A stretch of 64,000 bases of DNA from Planctomycetota bacterium (GTDB lineage Bacteria > Planctomycetota > JAJSAM01 > JAJVHW01): NCBI GenBank assembly GCA_021776825.1, contig JAJFFG010000050.1, positions 124,001 through 188,000 on the forward strand. The letters run 5' to 3'. The notes beneath the pieces were generated by a model. The model searched no databases, had not been told where the DNA came from, and worked only from the letters and a program-made list of their open reading frames with translations. This document shows, piece after piece, positions 1-8,483 of this stretch. Position 1 is the stretch's first letter. Each line of letters starts with the position of its first letter. A program made the translations under genes and the position numbers.

Positions 1-2
1 GT

Positions 3-44
3 CGTGCCGCGTTCGAGGCATTGCTCGAGGAGGCCCCCCGTTGA
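3..44 (+). CDS. C-terminal end of an upstream gene (partial)
   Basis: The third frame is open from the window edge and ends at a TGA at 42-44, giving the tail RAAFEALLEEAPR. The stop overlaps the TTG start of the next gene (TTGA), the same coupled arrangement seen for many gene pairs in this window. Too little is visible to name the product. Confidence 0.4.
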   Translation, partial: RAAFEALLEEAPR

Positions 45-1237
45 CCAGATCAGCTCTCGTTCTCATGGTGCTCGGCGTCGGTGCGGTGGCGCTCGCGATC
101 GTCGGGGCCGGAGAGGATGCACTCCTGACCGGCGAAGCGGCGGTTGCGGCGGCGTCGGACGCCCCCCGGTCCACCAGCCAGCCGGAGACGCCCAAGAGCT
201 GCGCCGGGTGTCATCGCACCCGGCAGCCGGGTCTTCTCGCCCAATGGGACGAGAGCGCCCACGCCGAGGAGGGAGTGCGCTGCGAGGAGTGCCACGGCGA
301 CGATCACGACGAGATCTTCGCGGCCGCCGGCCGCGTTCCGGCCGAGCGTTGTCGGCCGTGCCACGAGGACCAGACCGAGCAGTTCCTGGCGAGCGTGCAC
401 GCCGCGGCCTCCGGACATGCTCAGGCGAACGGCCGGCTGCTCGCACAGATTCCCGCCATGCAGCGACTGGGTTGCATGGGATGCCACGACATGGGCGGAG
501 GCGAGGAGGGGGCGTGCAACGGGTGCCACAGTGCCCACACCGCGTCCGCTGCCGAGGCGCGCCGTCCGGAGGCTTGCGGCACGTGTCACATGGGCCCCGA
601 TCATCCGCACATCGAGGCGTGGGAGGCGTCGCCGCACGGCATCGCGTATCGCGCTAGTGGAGGCGATGAACGACAGGCGCCGAACTGCGTCACCTGTCAC
701 ATGCCGCGAGGGACGCACGACGTCTCGTCGGGAATCACGATCGGCCGATCCGGCTCGGGTGCGGTCTTCGAGGACGAGACACCGCCCATCCCGATGCACA
801 CGATCACCAGGGAGCACGCGGAGACCGAGCGCGCGCGGATGCTCGAACGCTGCACGCGCTGCCACACGCCGCGCGTGGCGCGAACGGCACTCGAGGACGC
901 CGACGCGATCAAGCGCGAAGCCGATCGCCTCCTGGGCCACGCGGCCGACATCGTGCGCGGTCTGTACGACGATGAGCTACTGGACCCGATGCCGGCGGAC
1001 CGAGCGGCGCACCCGACACGCGGGCATCGCCTGGTCCTCGGTGGGCCGCAGCTCTACGAGAACCAGTCCGACGCCGAGCGCATCTTCTTCGACCTCATGA
1101 AGTTCGCCCACTCGATCACGTTCAAGAGTGCGTACCACCAAGCCGCCGACCACACGCACTGGCTCGGGATGGCGCGTCTGAAGGCCGACATCGTGGAACT
1201 CGAGGCCGAGGCCCGTCGCCTCCGCAAGGCCCGCTGA
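41..1237 (+). CDS. Octahaem cytochrome c of the hydroxylamine oxidoreductase (HAO) family
   Basis: A 398-residue protein with an N-terminal hydrophobic export segment (residues 5-23) and eight CxxCH haem sites at about C54, C81, C104, C145, C159, C179, C216 and C271. The spacing, the SPHG segment near 197 and the C-terminal YH...THW segment resemble the HAO/octahaem reductase family, which oxidises hydroxylamine or hydrazine, or runs in reverse on nitrite, in the periplasm. It is shorter than classical HAO (about 550 residues). The start is TTG at 41, supported by GAGGAGG at 27-33. Whether the Tyr that cross-links the P460 haem is present cannot be decided by eye, so direction and substrate are open. 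It is convergent with a second 8-haem cytochrome, and the two probably serve one electron-transfer pathway (inference). Confidence 0.75.
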   Translation: MTRSALVLMVLGVGAVALAIVGAGEDALLTGEAAVAAASDAPRSTSQPETPKSCAGCHRTRQPGLLAQWDESAHAEEGVRCEECHGDDHDEIFAAAGRVPAERCRPCHEDQTEQFLASVHAAASGHAQANGRLLAQIPAMQRLGCMGCHDMGGGEEGACNGCHSAHTASAAEARRPEACGTCHMGPDHPHIEAWEASPHGIAYRASGGDERQAPNCVTCHMPRGTHDVSSGITIGRSGSGAVFEDETPPIPMHTITREHAETERARMLERCTRCHTPRVARTALEDADAIKREADRLLGHAADIVRGLYDDELLDPMPADRAAHPTRGHRLVLGGPQLYENQSDAERIFFDLMKFAHSITFKSAYHQAADHTHWLGMARLKADIVELEAEARRLRKAR

Positions 1238-1247
1238 GAGCTCAGCC

Positions 1248-3197
1248 CTACTCGCGCCGGATCTGTTCGCGAAGACGCTCGACCTGACGTCGCACGGAGT
1301 GCGCGAAGGGGTCGAGTGCGAGCATGCGCTCGTACGCCGCGAGGGCTCCGCGCCGATCGCCGGCGAGCGAGCGCGCCGCGCCGAGTCGGAACCAGCGCAG
1401 GTTGTCGTCGGGCAGGACGACCGCCTCGGACTCGAGCACCGGGAGAATCGCCGCAAGGAGGGCTCGGTTCTCGCGGACACGCGTCCAGCCGGAGAGCGAC
1501 GCACGCGCCGCGGCGAAGCGGACGGTGGGAGCGTCGTCGTTCAGCGCGCGGAGGAGGACGGCGTCAGCGCGTCCAGCCGGCAACGACGCCAGCGCGGTCA
1601 CGGCGTTGCGACGAACGAGTAGGTCCGGGTCGTCGACGGCGGCGAGGATCGCGTCGCCACCCTCCTCCGGGAAGCGAGCGAGCAGGCGCACCGCCGATGC
1701 GCGCACCTCCCGGGGCACGGCGTCGTCGCGGAGCACGCTCACCAGGGCTTGCGGGGCACCCGGTTCACCGAGACGACCCGAGGCGATCGCATCCATCCAC
1801 GGTTCGGCGGCGAGAGGGTTCGGCCACCACGTGGCGTAGGCGTCGCGGACACGCTCCGGAGAGAGCGGCGACGCGCCCGGCGGTGCGTTGATCCCGCCCG
1901 AGTGGCACCATGTGCAGGCGTCCTGCGCGACGCGGTCGCCACGTGCTTCGGGACGCGGCACGCTGATGCTGTGGTCGGCGACGGCGCCGTGTCCGCGTTC
2001 GATGGCGAGGAACGGCATGTGGCACGCCACGCACGTTGCACCAGATCCCTCGGCGAGGTGGTGAGTGTGGGCGGGCACGTCCGCGGCGACGTCACGGTGA
2101 CAGCGAACGCAGAGGTCGCCTGAAGACGGCTCCGCGCGCAGTTGCGACCGCACGGCTCCGCCATGGGGTTCGTGGCAGTCGCGACAGGTCAGCCCGCCTT
2201 CGTTCGCGCAGCGACTGACGGCGAACGGGAGACCGTCGTAGATCAGTTCCAGTGGCCGTCCGGCCGGGTCGACGCGTTCGGGATCGAGCAGGAGCGTCGG
2301 GTCGAGGTGTTCGTAGAGGTCGCGATCCGGTTCGAACGTGGCACTCACCACCTCACCTTCCATGTGGCAGCGCGCACAGACGGCAGTCGCTGCCGCACGC
2401 GGGAGCTTCTCGAGACGCGGGAGTGCGGCGTCCTGCGCATCGGGATCCAGGTCGCGCCAGGCGATGGTGTGGGCGAGCCCAGGTCCGTGGCACTCTTCGC
2501 AGTCGATGGCCAAGGCCCGCCAGGACGAACGGCGCCCGTGCTCTGTGGAGTCGCGCTCGACGGACTGCCACCCCGACGTGTGACAGCGGCTGCAGCGCGC
2601 GTCCCACGACCGGACAGCGCCCGTCCAGAACGACGCCTCGCCGGGCGCGACTGCCGGAGGCGTGTCCCAGTCCCCGTTCGCGTTTCCGAACAGGAGGTGC
2701 GTGTAGTCGAACCAACGGTTCGTCGGCGCCTCGAGCATCGCCGGCAGTACCTGCATCCGTCCGTCAGGCAAGGTGGCGACGAACATGCGGATCCGCATGC
2801 GACCGACGACGTGCGTCAGGTCGTAGTCGGTCGGCATGCCGTCCGGCCCGACCGTCTCGGCGACGTAGCCAGCACCGTCCCGCCGGAACGTCGTCGAGCT
2901 GGGAGCGTGCGCGACCGTTGCTCCCTGAACGACCTCGGCGGGCATGTTGGCGTCCGTCGCGCGTTCGAACGAGCGCGCATGCGACGAACTCGACCAGGCG
3001 TCGAACTCCTTGCGGTGACACTCCGCGCACGCGGCGGTACCGACGAATGGGGCGCGGACGGCGGTCTGCGGCGGGCCATCGCGATCTTGACCGTATGCGA
3101 CGGCAGACAGCACGATCGCAGCGGCCAGGCCGGCGACACCGAAGGTCAGACCGATGGCCGTGCGCGAGCGTGCCACGGGTCGATCCGCGAGCGTCAT
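1248..3197 (-). CDS. Membrane-anchored 8-haem cytochrome c with HEAT and TPR tail
   Basis: 649 residues. A single TM or signal segment (about 14-34) is followed by eight CxxCH sites (CAEC, CSRC, CEEC, CARC, CRDC, CVRC, CVAC and CTWC, each followed by H), so up to eight covalent haems facing the periplasm. After residue about 450 come HEAT-like repeats (VPREVRASAVRLLARF, LLVRRNAVTALASL and similar), and the last 50 residues look like one TPR. Haem domain plus HEAT plus TPR is a known layout of secreted multihaem cytochromes in Planctomycetota and Acidobacteriota. I chose the ATG at 3197. The same frame stays open to 3659, but that part overlaps the opposite-strand OsmC gene and is low-complexity arginine-rich sequence. 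GTG at 3206 is an alternative. The exact redox partner is unknown. Confidence 0.8.
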   Translation of the reverse strand: MTLADRPVARSRTAIGLTFGVAGLAAAIVLSAVAYGQDRDGPPQTAVRAPFVGTAACAECHRKEFDAWSSSSHARSFERATDANMPAEVVQGATVAHAPSSTTFRRDGAGYVAETVGPDGMPTDYDLTHVVGRMRIRMFVATLPDGRMQVLPAMLEAPTNRWFDYTHLLFGNANGDWDTPPAVAPGEASFWTGAVRSWDARCSRCHTSGWQSVERDSTEHGRRSSWRALAIDCEECHGPGLAHTIAWRDLDPDAQDAALPRLEKLPRAAATAVCARCHMEGEVVSATFEPDRDLYEHLDPTLLLDPERVDPAGRPLELIYDGLPFAVSRCANEGGLTCRDCHEPHGGAVRSQLRAEPSSGDLCVRCHRDVAADVPAHTHHLAEGSGATCVACHMPFLAIERGHGAVADHSISVPRPEARGDRVAQDACTWCHSGGINAPPGASPLSPERVRDAYATWWPNPLAAEPWMDAIASGRLGEPGAPQALVSVLRDDAVPREVRASAVRLLARFPEEGGDAILAAVDDPDLLVRRNAVTALASLPAGRADAVLLRALNDDAPTVRFAAARASLSGWTRVRENRALLAAILPVLESEAVVLPDDNLRWFRLGAARSLAGDRRGALAAYERMLALDPFAHSVRRQVERLREQIRRE

Positions 3198-3302
3198 CGG
3201 ACTCACGGTAGGGGACCGGGAGTTGGGTCGCCGTGACAGATGTCGCACGCGCAGTGGGTCGTCCGCATGGAACCGGATACGCTCGTCCGTCGGAGGTGCG
3301 CG

Positions 3303-3710
3303 ATGGTCGAGATCACGGGAGCCTACGAGGGCGGGCTGCGTTGTCGCGCGCGGCACGGACCGTCCGGCGCGGAACAGATCACGGATGCGCCGGTCGACAA
3401 CCACGGGCAGGGCCGCAGCTTCTCTCCGACGGACCTGGTCGCGACAGCGCTCGGGACATGCGTCGTAACGGTGATGGGCATCGTGGCCGAGCGCCACGGT
3501 GTCGACATCGTGGGCACCACGTTCTGTGTGACGAAGGAGATGGTGGCCGATCCCAAGCGCCGCATTGGACGACTCGCGCTCACCGTGTCGCTCCCGGCGC
3601 ACGTTCGGGAGGAGAAGCGCCCGTTGCTGGAGCGCGCGGCGCACACGTGCCCCGTGCATCAGAGCCTCGGCGAGCGCGTCGACGCACCGATCGAGTTCAT
3701 CTACGGGTGA
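3303..3710 (+). CDS. OsmC/YhfA-family peroxiredoxin-like protein
   Basis: 135 residues, the usual OsmC length. Both family cysteines are present: C53 in ALGTCVVTV at the start of the central helix and C116 in HTCPVHQSL. In characterised OsmC/Ohr proteins such a pair reduces organic hydroperoxides; the YhfA-like branch is less well understood. The start at 3303 is set by GGAGG at 3292-3296, six bases upstream. An in-frame ATG at 3240 would add 21 residues without a ribosome site. The stop overlaps the GTG of the next gene by four bases, so the two are probably co-transcribed. Cytosolic; no signal peptide. Confidence 0.85.
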   Translation: MVEITGAYEGGLRCRARHGPSGAEQITDAPVDNHGQGRSFSPTDLVATALGTCVVTVMGIVAERHGVDIVGTTFCVTKEMVADPKRRIGRLALTVSLPAHVREEKRPLLERAAHTCPVHQSLGERVDAPIEFIYG

Positions 3711-4267
3711 GCGAGCGCGGCGTTCTGGCGACCTGCGCGGCGCTCGTGCTCGCGATCGGGATCGCGTGTGGAGTCGGATCGGCGGTGGAGCAGTCGTTGC
3801 CCGGTCCGTGGCTGATCATCGCGAACGATCATCCGCGGGAGACCTGCGTCTCCGGGTTCATCGACGCGACGGTGTACTCCGCCGGCTGGAACGACGACCA
3901 CGTCCTGGTGAAGCGGCACGCTCCGATCGAGCGATTTCTGCTGGTCGTGGAGTCCGAGGAGGTCCTCGGTCCGTTCACGGCCGAGGAGTTCGCCGCGATC
4001 CGCACAGAACGAGGCGTCGATCCGGACCTCGACTACACGTGGCATCTACCAATGGTGGCGGCTGCGGATGACGTGGAGTTCCTGCACTCGATGCACGCGC
4101 GAGTGCACGCGATGGGAATTGAGATCGAGCAACTCGATACGCAGATGGAAGCCGCGGACGAGGACGGTCGTCGCGAAGTTCGGTACCGCATCGCGCGGAT
4201 TCACGAGGAACTCAACGACATCAAGGCATTCGTCGCACGCGCCACAGAGTCGGTCGGCGACGAGTAG
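3707..4267 (+). CDS. Exported hypothetical protein
   Basis: 186 residues starting at a GTG that overlaps the OsmC stop (GTGA). Residues 5-25 form a hydrophobic export segment ending in IACG, which could be a weak lipobox. The rest is acidic, with a predicted C-terminal helix or coiled coil rich in Glu, Arg and Asp (EIEQLDTQMEAADEDGRREV). I recognise no catalytic motif. Operon position suggests an accessory envelope role together with OsmC, but this is only inference. Confidence 0.6.
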   Translation: MSERGVLATCAALVLAIGIACGVGSAVEQSLPGPWLIIANDHPRETCVSGFIDATVYSAGWNDDHVLVKRHAPIERFLLVVESEEVLGPFTAEEFAAIRTERGVDPDLDYTWHLPMVAAADDVEFLHSMHARVHAMGIEIEQLDTQMEAADEDGRREVRYRIARIHEELNDIKAFVARATESVGDE

Positions 4268-4271
4268 CCTC

Positions 4272-5225
4272 TCAGCGCAGCTCCCGAAGACGTTCGGTCG
4301 CGACCGGGAACAGGTCGACGCCCCCGCGCACGATGAGTTTCTCGGCTGCGTCGCGGACCCACGGGCTCTCGTGCGTGAGATCCGCGGCGAGCGCTGTGTC
4401 GTCGGGCACGCCAGCCTTCCACGGCAGCGATGCGTCGTGCAGCATCTTCACCGCGAGTTTCTCCAGTGCGGCGTCGTCTCCCACGTCGTTCGCACGAAAC
4501 ATCAGGAACGGTGAGAGCGGGAACACATTCACGTTCGCGAAGCTCTCATCGGTGGACGGATCGTAGGCCGCGTAGATCTCGAGAAGTCCGGGGCTCGAAC
4601 CATACTCGACGAGGATGAGCCCGGCTGGCGACACGCACAGCCCAGTCGGAGACCGCGGCGACGACCCGGCAGGAACCAGTAGGCGTACAAACTGACGTGG
4701 TGAGCCGAATCGCGCGGCGGACACCACGTCGAGTTCGAGCGACCACGCGCTGTCGTCGACGACGCGGCAGAGGCGCAGCGTCTTGCCCTGCATGAACGAG
4801 TAGATGGCGAGCCGGTAGCGTCCGCCGTCGGCGACCGTCAACTCGGGCCGCACGGTCTCCGCGCCCTCGCCGAACACGATCCACGTGCCCCCGCAACACA
4901 TGGCGACGCAGGCGAACGCCGGTCCGCATGCGAGCACGAAGAGCCGACCGAACGATCCCCGGTGACGCAGGAACCCGATGAACCAGACGACGAGTGCTGC
5001 CCCGACGCCGCTCCACGCCAACGCGCGAGGAAGCCAGCCGTAGATGACGATTCGGTCGTCGGTGATGGTCCTGCTCAGCGCTCCGAGCAGAGTCCAGACG
5101 GACAGCGGAGTCAGCACGGCGGATGTGGCGAGGATCAGCCAGCCCCGGAGCTCTGTGCGTTGGGCCGCGGACTCGTCGGGGAGATCGGCCGGTGTGCTCA
5201 GCGTGCCGTCCTGAGTCGAGCTCAC
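4272..5225 (-). CDS. Two-TM hypothetical protein with HEAT-like C-terminus
   Basis: 317 residues. GTG start at 5225 overlaps the stop of the upstream gene (GTGA). Two or three TM segments lie between residues 30 and 110 (WLILATSAVLTPLSVWTLL; ALAWSGVGAALVVWFIGFL; LFVLACGPAFACVAMCCGG), followed by a beta-rich domain. The last 40 residues (ESPWVRDAAEKLIVRGGVDLFP) look like a single HEAT helix pair. A very similar tail ends the gene at 8476-9417, so the two are probably distant paralogues on either side of the repeat protein and the selenoprotein. No known family assigned. Confidence 0.6.
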   Translation of the reverse strand: MSSTQDGTLSTPADLPDESAAQRTELRGWLILATSAVLTPLSVWTLLGALSRTITDDRIVIYGWLPRALAWSGVGAALVVWFIGFLRHRGSFGRLFVLACGPAFACVAMCCGGTWIVFGEGAETVRPELTVADGGRYRLAIYSFMQGKTLRLCRVVDDSAWSLELDVVSAARFGSPRQFVRLLVPAGSSPRSPTGLCVSPAGLILVEYGSSPGLLEIYAAYDPSTDESFANVNVFPLSPFLMFRANDVGDDAALEKLAVKMLHDASLPWKAGVPDDTALAADLTHESPWVRDAAEKLIVRGGVDLFPVATERLRELR

Positions 5226-7843
5226 TTCGTCACCACGTCCCCGGGTCCCAGGTCCACGTCGACGCGTTCGCCAGCGCGGACCGTGACACGGCGCACCATC
5301 TCCGCATCGGGGCCGATGTAGCCGATCTCGAGCGGTCCCGTCGGGAGACCGTCGAGGACGACGACGCGATCGAACGGTTCCGAGTCGGCCTGCTCCGCTG
5401 TCGACGGCTCCCAGACATGGCCGCCCGCTACCGTGCGCACGGCGACGCGTCCGTCGAAGTCGTCGACGCCGTCGAAGTCGATCCGCAGACGCACCGACCC
5501 GGCGACGCCCAACTCGACGTGGTGTGCCCGGCCGAGACTCGCTCGATCGACGCGCCGGATCGCCGCGCCGTACCCGTTCCGTCGCGCAAGGAGCCACCCC
5601 GAGAAATCGCTCGGAACGTCGGCTGCGAAGGACCCGTCGGGATGGGACACGGAGCCGCCCGCGATGTCGGTGTCCGCGAAGAGCTGAATGCGCACCCCGC
5701 CGATGGGCCGGCCGGCACCATCACTCACGCTCCCGCGAAGCGTCGCATCGGGAGGGAGTTCGATGCGCCCGAGGTCGTGGTCCACGACGGCCGGGAGGAC
5801 GACCCGCCTCTCCACGGCTCGTCGACCGCGCACATACACACGCAGGGTCGCGGGTCCCGCGGCGAGGGTGCGCTCGACGACGAAGCGACCGTCGGGCCGG
5901 ACGCGTCGGGTCGTCCACCCGCGTGAGGCAGGTGGCGTGTCGGAACGCACCCAAACCTGCACGCCGTCGAGCTCCTTGGTGCCGCCGACGATCCGACCGT
6001 GCACGCCGACGCTCGGATGAAGCGCGATCGTCAACGTGTCAGCGCGCTCGCGATCGAGCCGGACGGTCGCCCGGGCGTAGCCTGATGCAGCCGCGTCGAT
6101 CTCCGCTCGGCGACTGCGGTCGACGTAGACGTGATGGGTGTGGTTCCCGTCCGAGCCGTCTCGCCGTGACGTCCTCTGTCCTCGTCCTCTGACCGAGCTT
6201 TCCACGCCCTCCGGCAGCGGCTGACCGTCCGGCCCGACGAGATGAACCGTCAGAAGCGACGGGCGGGGCAGTGCAACAGCGTGGACGGTCACACCAGCTT
6301 CGGAGTCCGTGACGAACGTGCCGCGCACGAGGACCCGCGCTCCGTCCACGTGCGCGGCGGCGCTGAGGTCAGTCTCGGTACCGGGCGCAGCCAGGAGCTC
6401 GACGTCGAGCCTGTCTCCCGCTTCGCCGACCTCGTCGTCGTTCAGCAGAAGCCGACCGTACGCCCGCAGGTTCGAGAGCTCGGTGTCGTCCGGAGCGCGA
6501 AGCCGCAGCGAGATCCACGAGCGTGGAGACTTCGCCAGAGTGATTTCCACGTCTTCGTGCGACGCCCCCTCGGCGACATCGAGCGTGACCGCGCCGGTGT
6601 ACGCGTCGCTGGCCATGGGTTGCGATGGTGGGGGACCCGAGTACCGCGCGGGGCGCTCCGGGATCCACGCGACGAGTTGGTACCGACCGGGTAGGACGTC
6701 CTCGAAGTCGAACGTGCCGCCGTGGACGACGCGCAAGCGATCGCCGTCGCGGCGCAGCACGATGGAGGCCTCGAACGCGTCTTCGCCGTCGGCATGCGTG
6801 ACCCGCCCGGCGATACGCGCGCCACGCCCAAGACGGACCACGACGTCGCGATCGCCACCGCGTGCGCTGCCCGTCCACACTGGGAACCCAGCCGCGCTCA
6901 CCTGGAGCGTCTTGACGCCGTGCTCGCGTACCGGATGCAATCGGAAGCGGCCCTTGTCGTCGGTTCTCTGCACGGGGACGAGACGCTGATTTGAATCGAC
7001 GCGCGCGGCAGCGACCGGCTGCCCGGCTCCGTCGACCACGCGTCCGGAGATCGCGTAGGACGGGACGAGCCTCACGCGTTGTGCGTCGACTGGCGGAACC
7101 TCCGGAACGACCTGCAGTCCCGTCACGACGTTCGGCGCGAACCCGGGCGCTCTGAAGAGGAGGTGGTCGCCCGCGCCGACCCGAACGCGAATGTGCCCAT
7201 CCGCGTCGGCGGACTTCGTGAGCCACGGCGGACCCTCCAGGTCCTCCTCGTACACGAGGACCTCGCCGCCCCCGATCTCGCGGCCCCACTCGTCAACCAC
7301 GGCGAACTCGCGTTCGGGTCGCTGCCAGACGGCCAGCTCGACGTCCGCGAGCCCCCCGACGGCGACCTCGATCGGTTCCACGTCGCCCGCGCACCCCTCG
7401 GCCGCCGTCATGGCCCAGTACGCGCCCGGCGCGACCGGCGCGGTCTCAAAGCGTCCTTCGCTGTCCGTCTGCGCCCAGACCACGGGAGGCGAGGCGACTG
7501 CGAGCACCTCGGACTCGTCGTCCTCCGCGATCGTGCGGACGTGCAGCGACACGCGGGCACCGGCTCGTGGCTCGACGCTCTCCGCCTCCTCGACGATGCC
7601 GCTCACCGGACCCCACTCGGCGCGGCCGACCACCGACTCGGTCGGCGGCGCGTGCCGACGCGGCGCGACGCGCGGATCGTCGATCGAGCCCGCGTCGAGC
7701 ACCTCGGCAGCAGCGCTTCGATCGTGGGGCGAAACGTCGGGCGGCTCCGCGCCGGGCCACGCCAGCCAGACTGCGAACGCGAGGAGGGCGATCGTTGGCG
7801 GGAGGAGCAGACGCAGGCGCACCGGCCCATCATCACCGATCAC
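5222..7843 (-). CDS. Large membrane-anchored protein with carboxypeptidase-regulatory-like beta-sandwich repeats
   Basis: About 873 residues. An N-terminal TM helix (LRLLLPPTIALLAFAVWLAW) is followed by a Pro/Arg-rich linker and then at least six domains of about 90 residues carrying the signature of carboxypeptidase regulatory-like/PEGA folds: DxxGRF or DGSF turns followed by a basic strand (TDSEGRFETAPVAPG, DDKGRFRLHPV, DGRFVVERTLAAG, HPDGSFAADVP). Such proteins are usually cell-surface or periplasmic scaffolds. Start choice is uncertain: GTG at 7843 is used here and GTG at 7822 is equally possible; neither has a clear ribosome site. The frame remains open further upstream but would overlap the divergent selenoprotein gene. 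Confidence 0.7.
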   Translation of the reverse strand: MIGDDGPVRLRLLLPPTIALLAFAVWLAWPGAEPPDVSPHDRSAAAEVLDAGSIDDPRVAPRRHAPPTESVVGRAEWGPVSGIVEEAESVEPRAGARVSLHVRTIAEDDESEVLAVASPPVVWAQTDSEGRFETAPVAPGAYWAMTAAEGCAGDVEPIEVAVGGLADVELAVWQRPEREFAVVDEWGREIGGGEVLVYEEDLEGPPWLTKSADADGHIRVRVGAGDHLLFRAPGFAPNVVTGLQVVPEVPPVDAQRVRLVPSYAISGRVVDGAGQPVAAARVDSNQRLVPVQRTDDKGRFRLHPVREHGVKTLQVSAAGFPVWTGSARGGDRDVVVRLGRGARIAGRVTHADGEDAFEASIVLRRDGDRLRVVHGGTFDFEDVLPGRYQLVAWIPERPARYSGPPPSQPMASDAYTGAVTLDVAEGASHEDVEITLAKSPRSWISLRLRAPDDTELSNLRAYGRLLLNDDEVGEAGDRLDVELLAAPGTETDLSAAAHVDGARVLVRGTFVTDSEAGVTVHAVALPRPSLLTVHLVGPDGQPLPEGVESSVRGRGQRTSRRDGSDGNHTHHVYVDRSRRAEIDAAASGYARATVRLDRERADTLTIALHPSVGVHGRIVGGTKELDGVQVWVRSDTPPASRGWTTRRVRPDGRFVVERTLAAGPATLRVYVRGRRAVERRVVLPAVVDHDLGRIELPPDATLRGSVSDGAGRPIGGVRIQLFADTDIAGGSVSHPDGSFAADVPSDFSGWLLARRNGYGAAIRRVDRASLGRAHHVELGVAGSVRLRIDFDGVDDFDGRVAVRTVAGGHVWEPSTAEQADSEPFDRVVVLDGLPTGPLEIGYIGPDAEMVRRVTVRAGERVDVDLGPGDVVTK

Positions 7844-7973
7844 GGTCGCTGCTGCGCGGCACCGCCTTGCTCTCGTGTCATCGCAGCTCGACCTCGGTGG
7901 CTTCGCTCGGAGCGCCGTCTCGGTAGACTGGGCGGGCTGGTTCTTGTGCGCTCGTGCGAAGCAGGAGGTGTCG

Positions 7974-8483
7974 ATGCGCTTGCAACGTGTGTGGTCTCTG
8001 GCTGTGGTCGGTGCGGCGTTCCTGGGGGCGTGTGGCGAGTCTCCGGCGCCGGCTCCCGCGGAAGACGACGTCGAGGAGGCGGCGGGGCCCTCGGCCCGTG
8101 ACGATGCGTTCGCGCGCATCAGCGCAGCGATCACCGCGCGCGGGGCCGCCGGCGCGGCCGCCGCTCGGGAGGCCGGTCAGCCGGCGCTGCTCCTCTTTGC
8201 CGCCAGTTGGTGAGGCGCCACGCGAGCCAAGGTCGGTGCGACCTTGAACGACGGGACCGCGCTGGCGGCCATCGAGCCTCACTTCACTCCCGTGTTCGTG
8301 GAGAAGGACGACGAGGCCGACCTCATCGCCCAGTACGGCATCGACTACTACCCCGCGTTCGTCTGGACGGATGGCGACGGGGAGGAACTGCTCCGCACGG
8401 TGCAGCCGGAGACGCCGCAGGAGCTGATCGATGCGCTCGAGTCCGCGCAAGAGGAGCTGATCGCCGCCGCGTCGGATGAGTGA
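7974..8483 (+). CDS. Thioredoxin-like lipoprotein, predicted selenoprotein (TGA at 8211 read as Sec80)
   Basis: Start ATG at 7974 with AGGAGG at 7963-7968. The first 79 codons give a lipoprotein signal (FLGAC, C20) and the beginning of a thioredoxin fold, LLLFAASW, where a thioredoxin would continue with Cys-x-x-Cys. The next codon is TGA (8211-8213), and the same frame continues as GATR and then a thioredoxin C-half (VFVEKDDEADLIAQYGI, the cis-Pro region YYPAFVW, helix QELIDALESA) to a TGA at 8481-8483. Reading TGA as selenocysteine restores a 169-residue protein with a U-G-A-T redox motif. A perfect 8-bp hairpin starts 14 bases after the TGA (separate entry). A nonsense mutation or sequencing error is the alternative, but the hairpin at the correct distance argues strongly against it. 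Predicted to act as a periplasmic thiol/selenol oxidoreductase. Confidence 0.82.
8228..8246 (+). promoter_or_regulatory. Bacterial SECIS-like hairpin
   Basis: Perfect stem CAAGGTCG / CGACCTTG enclosing the loop GTG (8236-8238). The apical loop begins 22 bases after the TGA at 8211-8213. Bacterial SECIS elements lie inside the coding sequence with the loop roughly 16-37 bases after the UGA and a G among the first loop bases; both conditions hold. If the top G-C pair opens, the loop becomes GGTGC. Confidence 0.8.

Noticed and set aside
1248-3659. Extended 803-residue form of the HEAT cytochrome
   Set aside because: The added N-terminal 154 residues are Arg/His-rich shadow sequence of the OsmC gene on the other strand; a TM/signal segment follows ATG 3197 directly.
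7974-8213. A truncated 79-residue lipoprotein followed by a separate 79-residue ORF starting at 8244
   Set aside because: Both are in the same frame around one TGA, form one thioredoxin fold, and a SECIS-like hairpin sits at the correct distance. One selenoprotein explains everything better.
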